Part shown: positions 22,414 to 33,501 of the stretch, in pieces | Layout: each line of letters starts with the position of its first letter | How positions within the stretch are numbered: the first letter of the stretch is position 1 | Origin: Tetracentron sinense | Lineage: Eukaryota; Streptophyta; Magnoliopsida; Trochodendrales; Trochodendraceae | Assembly: GCA_015143295.1 (NCBI GenBank) | Contig: CM026573.1 | Location: 9,763,934-9,827,933 of the forward strand | Direction of reading: 5' to 3' | DNA length: 64,000 bases | The notes under the pieces: model-generated | What the model was told of the DNA's origin: nothing | What the model saw: only the letters and a program-made list of their open reading frames with translations | The model's database searches: none | Translations under genes and position numbers: made by a program

Positions 22414-22569
22414 GTTTTCATAAGGGATGGAATGGAAGGAGGATAGTGGATAAGGGTGAGGGACGCGTGGGGGACACGGCCAGGAGGATGGCAGGGTGGC
22501 AGGGGAGCAGGAAGGCAGGGAAGTTCACGCCTGCTGCATGCAGACTTGAGGAAGAAGACGATGAATAGT

Positions 22570-23276
22570 TGTTTAAAACTTTTTTTTTTCATTTGACTTG
22601 CTTTGTGGTTACGGTTTGGGCCTTAGCCCTTGTACACATGGCCCAACCCATGTGGCTTTGCCACATTGGGTTGGCACCAAAATTTTCAAATTTTTTTTTC
22701 TTTTTTTTTTTTACAAATTTTTTTTTTCTGTTATTATTATCTTTTTTTTTTTTAATTTTTTATGTTTGTGGTTACGGTTTGGGCCTTAGCCCTTGTACAC
22801 ATGGGCCAACCCATGTGGCTTTGCCACATTGGGTTGGCACCAAAATTTTCAATTTTTTTTTTTTTTTTTTAAATTACTTTCTATTACTATATTATTTTTC
22901 TTAAATTTTTTTGTTCTTGTTTACCCTTTTGGGCCTAACCACTACATATGTGGGGAAGGTAAAAAATATCTTGTCCAAAATATTTGAATTTTGAAAAAAG
23001 TAATGTGGGTCCCACTTGGGCTTAGTGGGGCCATGCTTGGGCCAAAAAAGGTTTTAATTAAAATTTTTTTTTGGGGGGGTTTTGGGCTTAAAATAGGTCT
23101 TGAACCCGTGGGACTTTGCCTAGGGCTTGGGCTAGGGCTAGGCTAGGGTTAGACCTAGGGTTAGGTCTAGGGTTTACCTAGGGTTACTAGGGCTTGGGTT
23201 ACAGTCTACCTATGGCTACTAGGGTTTGGCCGGGGACAACGGAGGTTAACCAGGGTGTAAAAATTGGGTGTTTACA
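22570..23276 (-). repeat. LTR fragment, - strand, with 165-bp tandem units
   Basis: Read on the - strand its right edge starts TGTAAACACCCAATTTTTACACCC, close to the start of the solo LTR at 33435 (TGTGAACACCCC…). A roughly 165-bp unit is repeated at about 22600-22760 and 22765-22900. Each unit holds an inverted repeat CCAACCCATGTGG/CCACATTGGGTTGG. Purine- and pyrimidine-rich low-complexity follows. The left edge is not defined and no target duplication was found. Confidence 0.5.
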
Positions 23277-23279
23277 CGT

Positions 23280-25973
23280 GCTATACAAAAATATTTTTGA
23301 CGATGTCTTGCACGCAAAGGTTGAATGCTACGTCGATGACTTGATGGTAAAATCAAAAAGGAGAGCCAATCATCTTCAAGGACATTTTCATCAGACTTCG
23401 AATGTACCAGTTAAAGATGAACCCTTTAAAATGTACATTTGGGGTCATTTCAAGAAAATGCCTCAGGTTTGTTGCGCGATGTCGTGGTATTGAGATTAAC
23501 CAAGCCAAGATCAATGCTATCCATAATATGTCGGAACCTCAGAACATCCACGAGCTTAAAAGCCTCCAATGTTGTCTCGCCTACATCCGGAGGTTCATCT
23601 CAAACCTAGCATGGCGGTGTCACCCCTTTAACAATTTGATGAAGAAAGATGCATTGTTTAAATGGGATGATGCTTGCAAGAAATCTTTGGAAAGTATCAA
23701 GGAGTATCTCCTCAACGCACCATTCTTAGCAGCAGTTATCCCCAACAAACCACTGATTCTTTATATCAGTGCACAAGAGCAGTCATTGGGGGCATTATTG
23801 GCACAAGAGAACCATGATGGCCAAGAAAATGTGCTCTACTACCTAAGTCGAACTCTAATGGGGACAGAATTAAACTATTCACTCATTGAGAAGATGTGTC
23901 TTGCTCTTATCTTTTCCACAAAGAAGTTAAGACACTACATGATGTCATACACAGTCCGACTTATTTCTCGGGCCGATCCGCTCAAATACATAATGACGAG
24001 ACCTTTTCTCTCAGGAAGGCTCACCAAATGGGCACTTCTCCTGTCAAAATTTAAGATTGTTTATATCACTCAGAAGACAGTAAAAGGACAAGTGGTAGCT
24101 GACTTCCTCGCAGATCATTCAATCCCAGCAGATTGGAATTGTCTCAATACTTTCGCGATAAAGAGATCTTCTACACTAATGTAATACCATCATGGAAGAT
24201 GTTTTTTGATGGTGTTGCAAAAAGAAATGCAGTAGGAGCAGGAGTCATCTTTGTAACTCCACAAGATGAAGTCCTTCCATTCGCCTTCACTTTGGTTGAG
24301 CTATGTTCAAAAAATGTGGCCGAATATCAATCCCTCATAATTGGATTGGAACTATCCCAAGACATGCAATTGTACCAGCTCAATGTGTATGGAGTCTCAA
24401 AGCTCGTCATCAACCAACTCTTGATGGAGTACTACAATGTCCTCAAGCCCAATCTAATCCCCTACTATCTCTATGTTGTTGAGCTCATAAGTCAGTTTGA
24501 AGACATAACTATGTTCCATGTGTCAAGAAACGAGAGTAAATAAGTTGATGTTATGGCCAACCATGCAGTAACTTTAGCTGTACTTGAAGAAGAAGTGACG
24601 ACGGTTCCTGTCTGTCGGAGATGGGTCATCCTTCACTTAGTCTACCATTACATCGCTCAACAAGCATTAAATTTCATTGAAGTGTTCGAGATTGAGGTTG
24701 AAGACTGGAGACAACATTTCATTGAATACTTTCAACATAGAAAATTGTCGAATGATCTCAAGCACAAGATTGAAATTCATCGTCGTGCGCCCTGATTCCT
24801 ATACTTCAACAATGAGCTATATCGTCGCTCCTTCAATGACATCTTAATGAAATGTCTTGGAAATGATGAACTTAGAGAGGCCCTTGAAGAAACTCATTCA
24901 GGTATTAGTGGTGCTCATCAATCAGGACCAAAGTTTCATGACCACTTAAAGAGAATGGGAAACTATTGGCCAACCATGGTGAAAGATTCACTGGAGTATG
25001 CCAAAAGATGTCATGCATGTCAAATCCATGGAGAATTCATTCGCCAACCACCTGAGCCGCTTCATCCAACAGTTGCATCTTGGTCCATTGACAATTAGGG
25101 ACTCGATGTTGTTAGGCCACTTCCGAATTCCTCTAAGCAACACATCTACTTCCTCACTGCAACAAACTACTTCTCCAAGTGGGCAAAAGAAATCCCTCTC
25201 AAGGAAGTCAAGAAAGAGACGATTGTGGACTTCATAAAAAATAATATTGTCTTCCGCTATGAGGTTCCCCATTATATTGTAATGGATAATGGGAAATCAT
25301 TCAAGAATGCCCTGATGGATGAATTTTGTGCGAAGTTCGAAATCAAGCAAAGATGCTCTACTATGTACAATGCGCTAACAAATGGACTTGCAGAAGCTTT
25401 TAACAAAACCCTTTGCAAGATCCTTGAGAAAGTTGTTTCCAAGTCAAAAAAGGATTGGCATGAACGGATTGGTGAAGCACTTTGGGCATATCGGACTTCA
25501 TACCGTACTCCTACACAAGCCACACCTTACTTGCGTGTCTATGAGATTAGAAGCCCAGCAACGCCTCAAGTGCTATCAAGCTCGCTTGTCTCGAGCTTTC
25601 AACAAGAAGTTCGACCTCGCCTCGAGTGCTATCAAGCTCGCTTGTCTCGAGCTTTCAACAAGAAAGTTCGATCTCGCTCCTTCCAAATAGGTGACTTGGT
25701 CCTTGCAGTTCGAAGACTCATCATCCTCTCACATTAGTCTGGAGAAAAATTTGATCCAAAGTGGAATGGACCACATGTGGTGAGAGAAGTCTACACCAAC
25801 GACTCTTATCTTCTCTCAACACCCGACGGAGTCATCTTAGCCCTATCAACGGCAAGTTCCTCAAGCAATACTATCCATGACAGAATAATGCCTCTCAATA
25901 TGATCCTAAAGTGTCCACAATGCTCCTTGCCACATGAGCTTAAAATGCATGTCACTCTTGGCTTATACAACTA
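23280..25973 (+). pseudogene. Decayed Tat-lineage pol: RT, RNase H, second RNase H, integrase
   Basis: Ty3/gypsy pol, 5'-truncated inside RT. It opens near CYVDDLMVKSK (YVDD at 23329-23340), then a frameshift near 23395 leads to MNPLKC and AYIRRFISNLA. RNase H 1 keeps SLGALLAQE but has YISAQ where an Asp is usual, as in Tat elements. A second RNase H follows with MFFDGVAKRNAVGAG and NVAEYQSLI (24200-24540). Integrase has an H-H-C-C region (24890-25030) and D…D…E with YIVMDNGKSFKN and GLAEAFNK. In-frame stops at 24541, 24793 and 25096 break it. The dual RNase H defines the Tat lineage. A 60-bp tandem duplication lies at 25553-25670. Confidence 0.9.
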
Positions 25974-28407
25974 AATTGTAAAAGGTTCAATGACTCTTGC
26001 TCGCTAGATTGAAAATCCGAAAGGGCAATCTAGGCAAAACTTAGAGCAAAAAAAAAAATTTGAACTACGTTAAGGCTTGATCCCATATTAGGTACATAGG
26101 TAGCCTGTAAAGTTACCTCAGGTTCAGTCATAATCTCTAAAAAAAATAAAAATAAATTTGTCATACCTCTTATAAAACTCTGAAGATGTTAAGCCATCGG
26201 GAGTCATCACTTGCTACACGGAAAGCTCCTGCAAGTTCTCTTATCTCGGCTTTCAAAGAAGCATAAAGTAGCAGACTACTCTGTAATCCATGCACAAAGG
26301 GAGTTATTATATTTCCCATGTAAAAATCAATTGCAGAGGGACATTCTGATCGAAAAAGCTATGTCGAAGAAGATACTCAGTCAGATAGGTCTCGCAAGTT
26401 TCTATCTCTGGCCTGCACCACATCTGATCGTATGTGTCAATACCCCAATCCCAAAAATCACTGAGAAACTGGATGTCACCACTAACATTGATGTTAGGCC
26501 CCCATCAGGTAAGGTGATCTAGAATCTTTAATGCCAACAGTGCTTTTGGGCAATTTGGAGCACAAGAATGATGTGTGGCAGAGGACAGAGACAACTGATG
26601 GTCCGAATCACTCACATTCGGAAGCATATCCACCATAGAAGATACTCAGTCAGATAGCTTCTTCAAGTCTACTTTTGTCTCTGGCCTGCACCACATCTGA
26701 TCGTATGTCTCAATACTCCAGTCCCCAAACCACTAAGAAACTGGATCTCACCCCTAAAATTGATGTTAGACCCCCATCGGGTATGGCGATCCAGAATCTT
26801 TAAGGCCAACATTGCTTTTGAGTAATTTGGAGCACAAGAATGATGTGTGGCAGCGGACATAGACAGTTGGTAGCCTGGATCAATCACATCCCCTACCAAC
26901 ACATCAGTAGAAGAAGGATATTCAGTAAGGTCTTCATATTCATGGAGTCTTCCTGAATCAAATCCTGCTTCCTCAATTCACTAGTCATTGGCTAGTGCAC
27001 ACCAAGTCTCAGCTCTGGAAAAGATACTTCGTAGACCAAGGCTAGGGGTGTGGATAGAATCAGCTACAGGTCCTCCGGGCTAGATTGCATAAAAGTGCAA
27101 TAAAATCTTTCGGACCTCAAGATCACAAGAAGATGTGCATTCAGGTCATCTGGGCTAGATTGCATAAAAGTGCAATAAAATCTTATGGGCTTCAAAATAA
27201 CAAGAAGAATTTGCATTCAGGTCATCCGAGCTAGATTGCATAAAAGTGCAATAAAATCTTCTGGGCTTCAAGATCACGAGAAGAATGTGCATTTAGGTCC
27301 TCTAGGCTAGATTGCATAAAAGTGCAATAAAATCTTTCGGGCCTCAAGATCAAAAGAAGAATGTGCAATCAGGTCCTTTGAGCTTCAAGATTGCAAGAAA
27401 AAAGTGCAATTCGATGTTCCGGTCTCCAAGATTGCAAGAAGAAAGTGTACTCTACTTTGATATTGGGTGGACTCCTCTAAAAAAAAATTTCATTCTCACA
27501 CACAATTAATGAAAAAAACAAAACAAAAGACTCATACACCCAAAAATAATAATAATAATAATTAATTAATCACAAAAAAAAAAAAAAAAAAAACCCAAAA
27601 AGGGCTGAACCGTACATTAGACCTCATTCTTTGTGAAAAAAAAAGACAATCTACAAAACAAAACTAAGGGTCAAACAAAAAAAAAAACTACCTTGTCCCT
27701 TACACAAATCTGAAACACTATTTCTTTTAAGCAAAGAAAAAAAGTAAAAAAAAGGCTAACAAACAAACCACCAAGCAAAGCAAGGGATCTAGCCGCAGAC
27801 TGGGATGTCCATTAAACTCTTCGATGTTTAAACACAAAAACATATAAATCAAATCAACCAAAAAAAAAGATAAACAGCAAAAAAAAATTGCAGAAGCCAA
27901 CCGATGACAAGATCTCATGCCCAGGCTGCCCCCATTACTTTGTTTGATATAAATAATAATTAAATAAACATAAAAAGAAATAAATTAAGAAAAAAAGAAG
28001 AAGTAAAAAGTGAGAATCAAAATACCATACCCATCACAATCTTTAGTAAAAAAAAAAAGAAAAAAAAAAGGCAATACGATTACGAACAAAAAAAAAACAA
28101 CAGTCACATCGGGAAGCCACCCACACACAAAAAAGAAAATATATATATACTTGATTTTTGAGTGCAGTGTTTAGGCACCCAGTTGTCAAAACTTGCAAGA
28201 AAAAAATTAAGTGCAATAAGACCGAGTTCTCTCACTATTTGTAAGGAGAGAGGTAAACTAATTTCTTATCTAATTAGAACATGTCTATCTTTCTTCAAAC
28301 CCAACTCAACCACTGAGTCATCAAAATTAAATCCAAGTCAAACACTAAATCAAGGGTTACGCTAATGTCACTCATGAGTTTCATCACTATACACTTGAGG
28401 GGTAATT
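25974..28407 (+). other. 3' region of Tat element with tandem repeats
   Basis: After pol, a phrase like GCTAGATTGAAAATCCGAAAGGGCAA marks the Tat-type 3' non-coding region. About 26367-26637 is repeated at 26638-26920 (GAAGATACTCAGTCAGATAG…). A 78-bp unit with GCTAGATTGCATAAAAGTGC recurs about five times at 27070-27440. From about 27480 to 28150 the + strand is A-rich with many A-runs. No gene seen. Confidence 0.7.
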
Positions 28408-29278
28408 TGTAGAACCCTAAAATTTCTCAATTTTACACAAAGGTCCCTACACATCCATAAAATTGCACAAAAAGCCTAAATTCATTTTAAATGCCCTACA
28501 CATTTAAATTGGGTTTAATGACAAGGCATGAGCTTCTTACGGTTAGGGTTTGGGCACCAAGTAGAAAGCCTATAAACTCACGTCCAAATTCAAATGGGTC
28601 ACACACTCAAACAAATGGGTCAATCCGTCCGCACAAGAAGCCTGAGTATGAACTTAATACCCAATAAGATGGGTGAGACCCATGAAAGTCTCATAAGTCC
28701 CTTAAATCACTAAATGGAGTGGGACTCTTGGAATCCTTATCTCTAAATGGGTGAGACCCATGAAAGTCTCCTATGTCCCTTAAACCACTAAATAGAGTGG
28801 GACTCTTGGAATCCTTATCTCTAAATGAGTGAAACCCATCAAAGTCTCCTAAGTCCCTTAAACCACTAAAGGGAATGAGACTTGAAATCCTTATCTCTAA
28901 AAATCTATAAATAAGACTCCAAACTAGAGATTTGGAGGATTCAATTCAGAAGAAACAAAAGAAGAGAATTCAGAAGAAGTAAAAGAAGAGAATTCAGAAG
29001 CATTCTCTAGCCTTCAAAGAAAAGAAATCAAAGCATTTTAGAGAAGACAAAGCTATAAAGAAGTCAGTTCTCTTCTAGAATCACTTTCTAGCCAATCAAG
29101 CACGAAACTCGGAAGAAATGAAAAGTTACATCAACACCTTCAAAGAAGATTGAGATCACGCCTCGGCCCTCATCTTCTACTTTAGAAAATGCTGATTGTT
29201 AATTAGTGGATTTTTGAGAGTTGTAACAAATTCTAAATAAATAAATATTTTATTCATCCACGAAATTTTGTGTCGACA
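28408..29278 (+). repeat. 3' LTR of Tat element (about 870 bp)
   Basis: It starts TGTAGAACCCTAAAA after ACTTGAGGGGTAATT (purine-rich) and ends TTTTGTGTCGACA. TATAAATA at 28906-28913 follows three 78-bp repeats (28660-28900, GGGACTCTTGGAATCC…). The right flank is the segmental repeat Y. The matching 5' LTR is not in the window. Confidence 0.75.
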
Positions 29279-30655
29279 GGGATCAATCAACCACTGATTA
29301 TTGGCGATCACTTGTTGATTATTAGCGATCACTCATTGATTATTAGAGATTAGTTGCGGATTAGTGAAACTTACTTGTTACTGGCCACAAACTAATTATT
29401 GGTGGTTATTTTTTACGCAAGTGATGGTTGATAGATCTACAATGCACCACTTATTGAGTATTAGCGATTTATAGTAACCAATTTTGAACTTAATCCAATT
29501 TTTTTGTACCAACCTTGACAACCCTTATGTATATATCACAGTACTATGTTGCTATGACGAACAATGAATTCATGACAGTTGGAACTTCTTTTACAAGAGT
29601 GGTACCAAATGTATAATTGTATGTGTCTCGTGAGATTAATTGAAAGACGTGTAAGAAAATTGCAACACAAAAACAAACCAACTAGAAGACCAAAGAAAAA
29701 GAGTTGGTCTTGTCTTAATTAAAAACTGGAGAAAAACCATTAGTGTGATATTCCTATTTTGTAATGACCTTACATATGGTATAAAATTAATTATTCTTGT
29801 CTTAAAAATTGGTGACCAAAAAATAATTAGATATCCCATTGATTTTAGCGATTGCTTTAACTCTATTGGCAATCATTTTTCCTATATCGCCGATTGTTTC
29901 AACTCTATTAGCGATTCTAAATCTAGAACTAACATACTTTTCCTATACTGGTGATCATTTTTTCTGTATTGACAATATTTTTCCTATATTGATGATTCAA
30001 AATCCAACAATCAGATACTTTTCATATATTGGTGATTGTTTTTCCTGCACTTGGCAATTCAAAATACAACAATCATGTACTTTGATTTACTGCATTGGCA
30101 ACTTTTTCTCTGTATTGGTGATTGTTTAACTATATCAGTAATTCAAAATTTTAAACTCTATCAGTTATTCAGAATAACTAATCATTCAATGATAATAGTA
30201 AGCTCACCCCCATTCACTGATGCTAATTAAAAAATAATAATAACTTTCATTTAGATGACAGTACAAAAGTTATACATATGACCCAATGTAAACACCAACT
30301 CCTTACAATTATATCATAATCTGACCTTTGTCTAATTACATCAGAATACACGATCCACAAAAAAAAAAAAATCTTGGTGTAGCAGCACACATCATGCATA
30401 ATCTCATTTGTAATCCTCCTTTTCAACCTCGGGATATTAACCTCAGAATTAAAAGGGCAATATAATTAATTGAAATATAAATTATGGAATGTATTGTTAG
30501 AGATGTGGGAATTAAATAAAAGATCAATATAATTAGCTGACACATAAATGATGGAATGTATAGTTCAGATGTGAGAATTAAAACGTCAATATAAGAGCTA
30601 GCAATTCCATATAAAAATTGATGTGTTGAGTATATTGACGACATTGTCTCTAAAT
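29279..30655. repeat. Segmental repeat Y, copy A
   Basis: Non-coding. It matches 32840-33434 joined to 36471-37335 in the same order, with about 10-20% visible differences. The 5' part is a loose array of GCGATCA/TGATTATT words, and the 3' part has TGGTGTAGCAGCACACATCAT and GAATGTATAGTT…GAGAATTAAA phrases. No domain or terminal structure recognised. Confidence 0.85.
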
Positions 30656-30927
30656 CATATATTACCGTTCACAATAGAGTTCCAGGTATTTGAAAAAACG
30701 AGACAAAATATGAAACAAAGACAAAATAAAACAATTTCAGGTATATGAGAGAAATACATTTTCTAGATATAAGTTGAAGGTTCACATGAAGCATGGGAGA
30801 AGTGATCGTTGGGACAGAGGAAATCTTCGGTTGGTTCTAACCCCCTTTTCTCAATATTGTTTTTGGTTAGTAATGATCGCAATAGAGTGAAGCATAGGCG
30901 AGGATCACCAAATTAGAGTTGATGATC

Positions 30928-32002
30928 TATAACGTTCCCCCTATTAGGATAGGATTAATATTAGTTGGATAGGATTAGATTAGAATTAGGATAAGTCTTA
31001 TCTTTATCTTCAATTGTTATGATGTGTTTTACTTATTTAGGAGTCTTGTTTAGTCTATAAATATTAGAGTTGTACTCTTTAAATAATCAATGAATGAATT
31101 AAAGAAGAGTTTATAGGAGAATTGCCATCTCAAATAGGTTAATTTCTACATAACAACTTTAGGGTTGTTACAAAGGTATCAGAGCAAGGTTGATCCATAT
31201 TCAAATTATGGGCATCTATACTTGGAAAGAGTTTAAAGAAGATCTAAGGGTTGCTAATGATGAAATGAGGGTTATAAAAGAAGAATTTTCAGTCTTCAGA
31301 ATCGCCTTCAAGAATTTTTCGTCAAATCTGATTGAAGATGGCCTCAATGGTGAACAAGATGCAAATACAGTTGAAGATGCAAAAAATGACAAAGCACGGG
31401 ATGCAGATGCAGATGCAGTTGAAGATACAAGTGAAAATGATGCTATATAGATAAGATCTAAAGGAACATGTGTTTGCAATCAGTCTCAACTTTCAGATCT
31501 AACTTTTAGATCTAATCATATATATTAGATTTGAATCCAAAAAGATTTATGGCGTTTGGATCCAGCCCCAATTATTCCGTCCAAAGATCATCAAGATATG
31601 GGTTGAGTGGTTTTTTCAAGCGATAATATGAAATGATCTACTTCCACCTAGATGGCCTATCAAAGTCAATTTCAAGAAAAAAACAAAGATGAAGAACTAG
31701 TTAAATATTTATGGATGTTTAGCCTTGAGGACAAGGCTATTCTCAAGTAGTCGGGATTGTAACGTTCCCCTTATTAGGATAGGATTAATATTCGTTGAAT
31801 AGGATTAGATTAGAATTAGGATAAGTCTTATCTTTATCTTTAATTGTTATGATGTTATTTATTTATTTAGGAGTCTTGTTTAGTCTATAAATATTAGAGT
31901 TGTACTCTTTAAATGATCAATGAATGAATTAAAGATGAGTTTAGAGGAGAATTGCCATCTCGAATAGGCTAATTTCTACATAACAACTTTAGGGTTGCTA
32001 CA
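30928..32002 (+). mobile_element. TRIM-like LTR retrotransposon, 1075 bp, TSD TGATC
   Basis: LTRs at 30928-31172 and 31758-32002 (245 bp each), with TGATC at 30923-30927 and 32003-32007. The 5' LTR start is TATAACG against TGTAACG in the 3' LTR, so its TG terminus is mutated. AAGGTATCAGAGCAAGG (iMet-type primer site) follows the first LTR. AAGTAGTCGGGA precedes the second, after 'ccttgaggacaaggct', a phrase usual at the 3' end of gypsy interiors. Too small to be autonomous. Confidence 0.93.
31190..31450 (+). CDS. 86-aa ORF inside the TRIM
   Basis: The frame begins just after the primer site: MIHIQIMGIYTWKEFKEDL, then an amphipathic segment and a strongly acidic tail with Asp-Ala repeats (DADADAVED). 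It may be a remnant of a Gag N-terminus from the parental element, but no conserved Gag motif is present. Whether it is translated is unknown. Confidence 0.35.
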   Translation: MIHIQIMGIYTWKEFKEDLRVANDEMRVIKEEFSVFRIAFKNFSSNLIEDGLNGEQDANTVEDAKNDKARDADADAVEDTSENDAI

Positions 32003-32839
32003 TGATCGCAAGCAGAAGTGAGGATCGCCGGCTAGAGGTGATGAAGATGAGATCGCTAGTTTCTCTCTCTGGAGCCCTAACACAACATTTCTCTCTCTTT
32101 TCTCATGTACTTCCCACTTTACTCTTTAAAAGGGTATCTTTGGAATTTGATAAGTATTGAACACAAGTTTTGTCATCTCACGTATACAAGGCCAAAAAAA
32201 AAAGGTTGAGAAGTCAAGGGTTATCCTTGACTTCTCTTAATACAATGGGGCCATTCTGGTAAAAACCTCATGGGGTTTTTACTGGAATGGCCCTTAGGTA
32301 TTAACAGAAGTCAAGGATAGCCAATGACTTTTCCCCTTTTTTATTTGGCTTCACAACTGATTTTTATACTTAAAATGTCTTTTTTACCCCTGAAATAACT
32401 CTTGTTTTTTTTTGTTGAACCAAAACGGGTTCTATCTTACGACCTTGGCGATCATAATGGGAGAAAATCACTGCTATTCTGGTTCTTCATCCCCATAGAA
32501 TATCACCCATTTCCTCTAATTTATAGTTCCTTCTTTTTGTGAGTAAGCATTTAAAGAAAGTTTGAAGTTGTTTAAGGTAATGGTTGAACAAGGCTTTTAA
32601 GCTTTCATTAGCAAGGGTTTTATGCTTTGCATTTGAAAATATAACTCAATTTGATTCTATTATTTACTCTAATAAAGAATATTTGATTTTATTATAGATG
32701 TGAATAAGATTATAAAGACAAGAGTCTTAAACCAATTTTTTTCCCTATCATTAATACATTATTTTTATTTTCGCACAGTAGCGATTTCTAGTTTATAGTA
32801 GCGATCAATAGCTACTTATTATTACAAGTGGTCACTTAT
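32003..32839. other. Spacer with a foldback sequence
   Basis: No gene. At about 32208-32333 two roughly 60-base arms (GAAGTCAAGGGTTATCCTTGACTTC… and its inverted counterpart AGAAGTCAAGGATAGCCAATGACTT) flank a short centre TCAT with GGCCATTC(T/C)GGTAAAAAC, giving a small hairpin MITE. CTCTCTCTGGAGCCC and CTTTCTC stretches near 32060-32120 are low complexity. Confidence 0.55.
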
Positions 32840-33429
32840 TAGCGATCAATCAACAGTTGATTATTGGCGATCACTTGTTGATTACTTGTGATTACTCATT
32901 AATTATTGACAATCACTCATTGATTATTGGTGATTAGTTGCAGATTAATGAAACTTACTTGTTAGCGACCAGTCACTAATTATTGGTGGTTATTTTTTTA
33001 CGCAAGTGGTAGTTGATAGATCCACTATGCACCACTTATTGAGTATTAGCAATTTATAGTAACCAATTTTGATCTTAATCCAATTTTTGTGTACCAACCT
33101 TGACAGCGCTTATATCCCAGTACTATGTTGCTATGAATTCATGAAAGTTGAAGCTTCTATTACACGGGTGGTACTTCCAAATGTATAACTGTGTCTCGTG
33201 AGATTAATTGAAAGACATATGTAAGAAAATTACACCACTGATACAAAAAGTGTCCAACTGGAAAGAGTTGCTCGTCTTAATTAAAAATTGGAGACCAACT
33301 GTAAGTGTGATATTCCTATTTTGTAATGACCTTGCATATGGTATGAAATTAGTTGTTCTTGTTTTAAAAATTAGTGATCTAAAAAACAATTGGACATCCC
33401 ACTGATATCAGCAATCGTTTTAACTCTAT
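32840..33429. repeat. Segmental repeat Y, copy B, left part
   Basis: Matches the start of copy A (29281 onward). It is interrupted by the solo LTR at 33435 and resumes at 36471. Confidence 0.85.
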
Positions 33430-33434
33430 ATAGT

Positions 33435-33470
33435 TGTGAACACCCCATTTTTACACCCATCAATCCTTTG

Positions 33471-33501
<31 letters not shown>

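Noticed and set aside
22569-22987. Poly-Phe ORFs that look like membrane proteins
   Set aside because: They are translations of T-runs between two 165-bp repeat units.
23100-23215. Telomere-like CTAGGGTT repeats
   Set aside because: Units are irregular (CTAGGGCT, CTAGGTCT) and not the TTTAGGG heptamer; it is a G-rich part of an LTR fragment.
31216-31479. 87-codon - strand ORF opposite the TRIM frame
   Set aside because: Antisense of the acidic + strand frame; Ser/Ala-rich by complementarity only.
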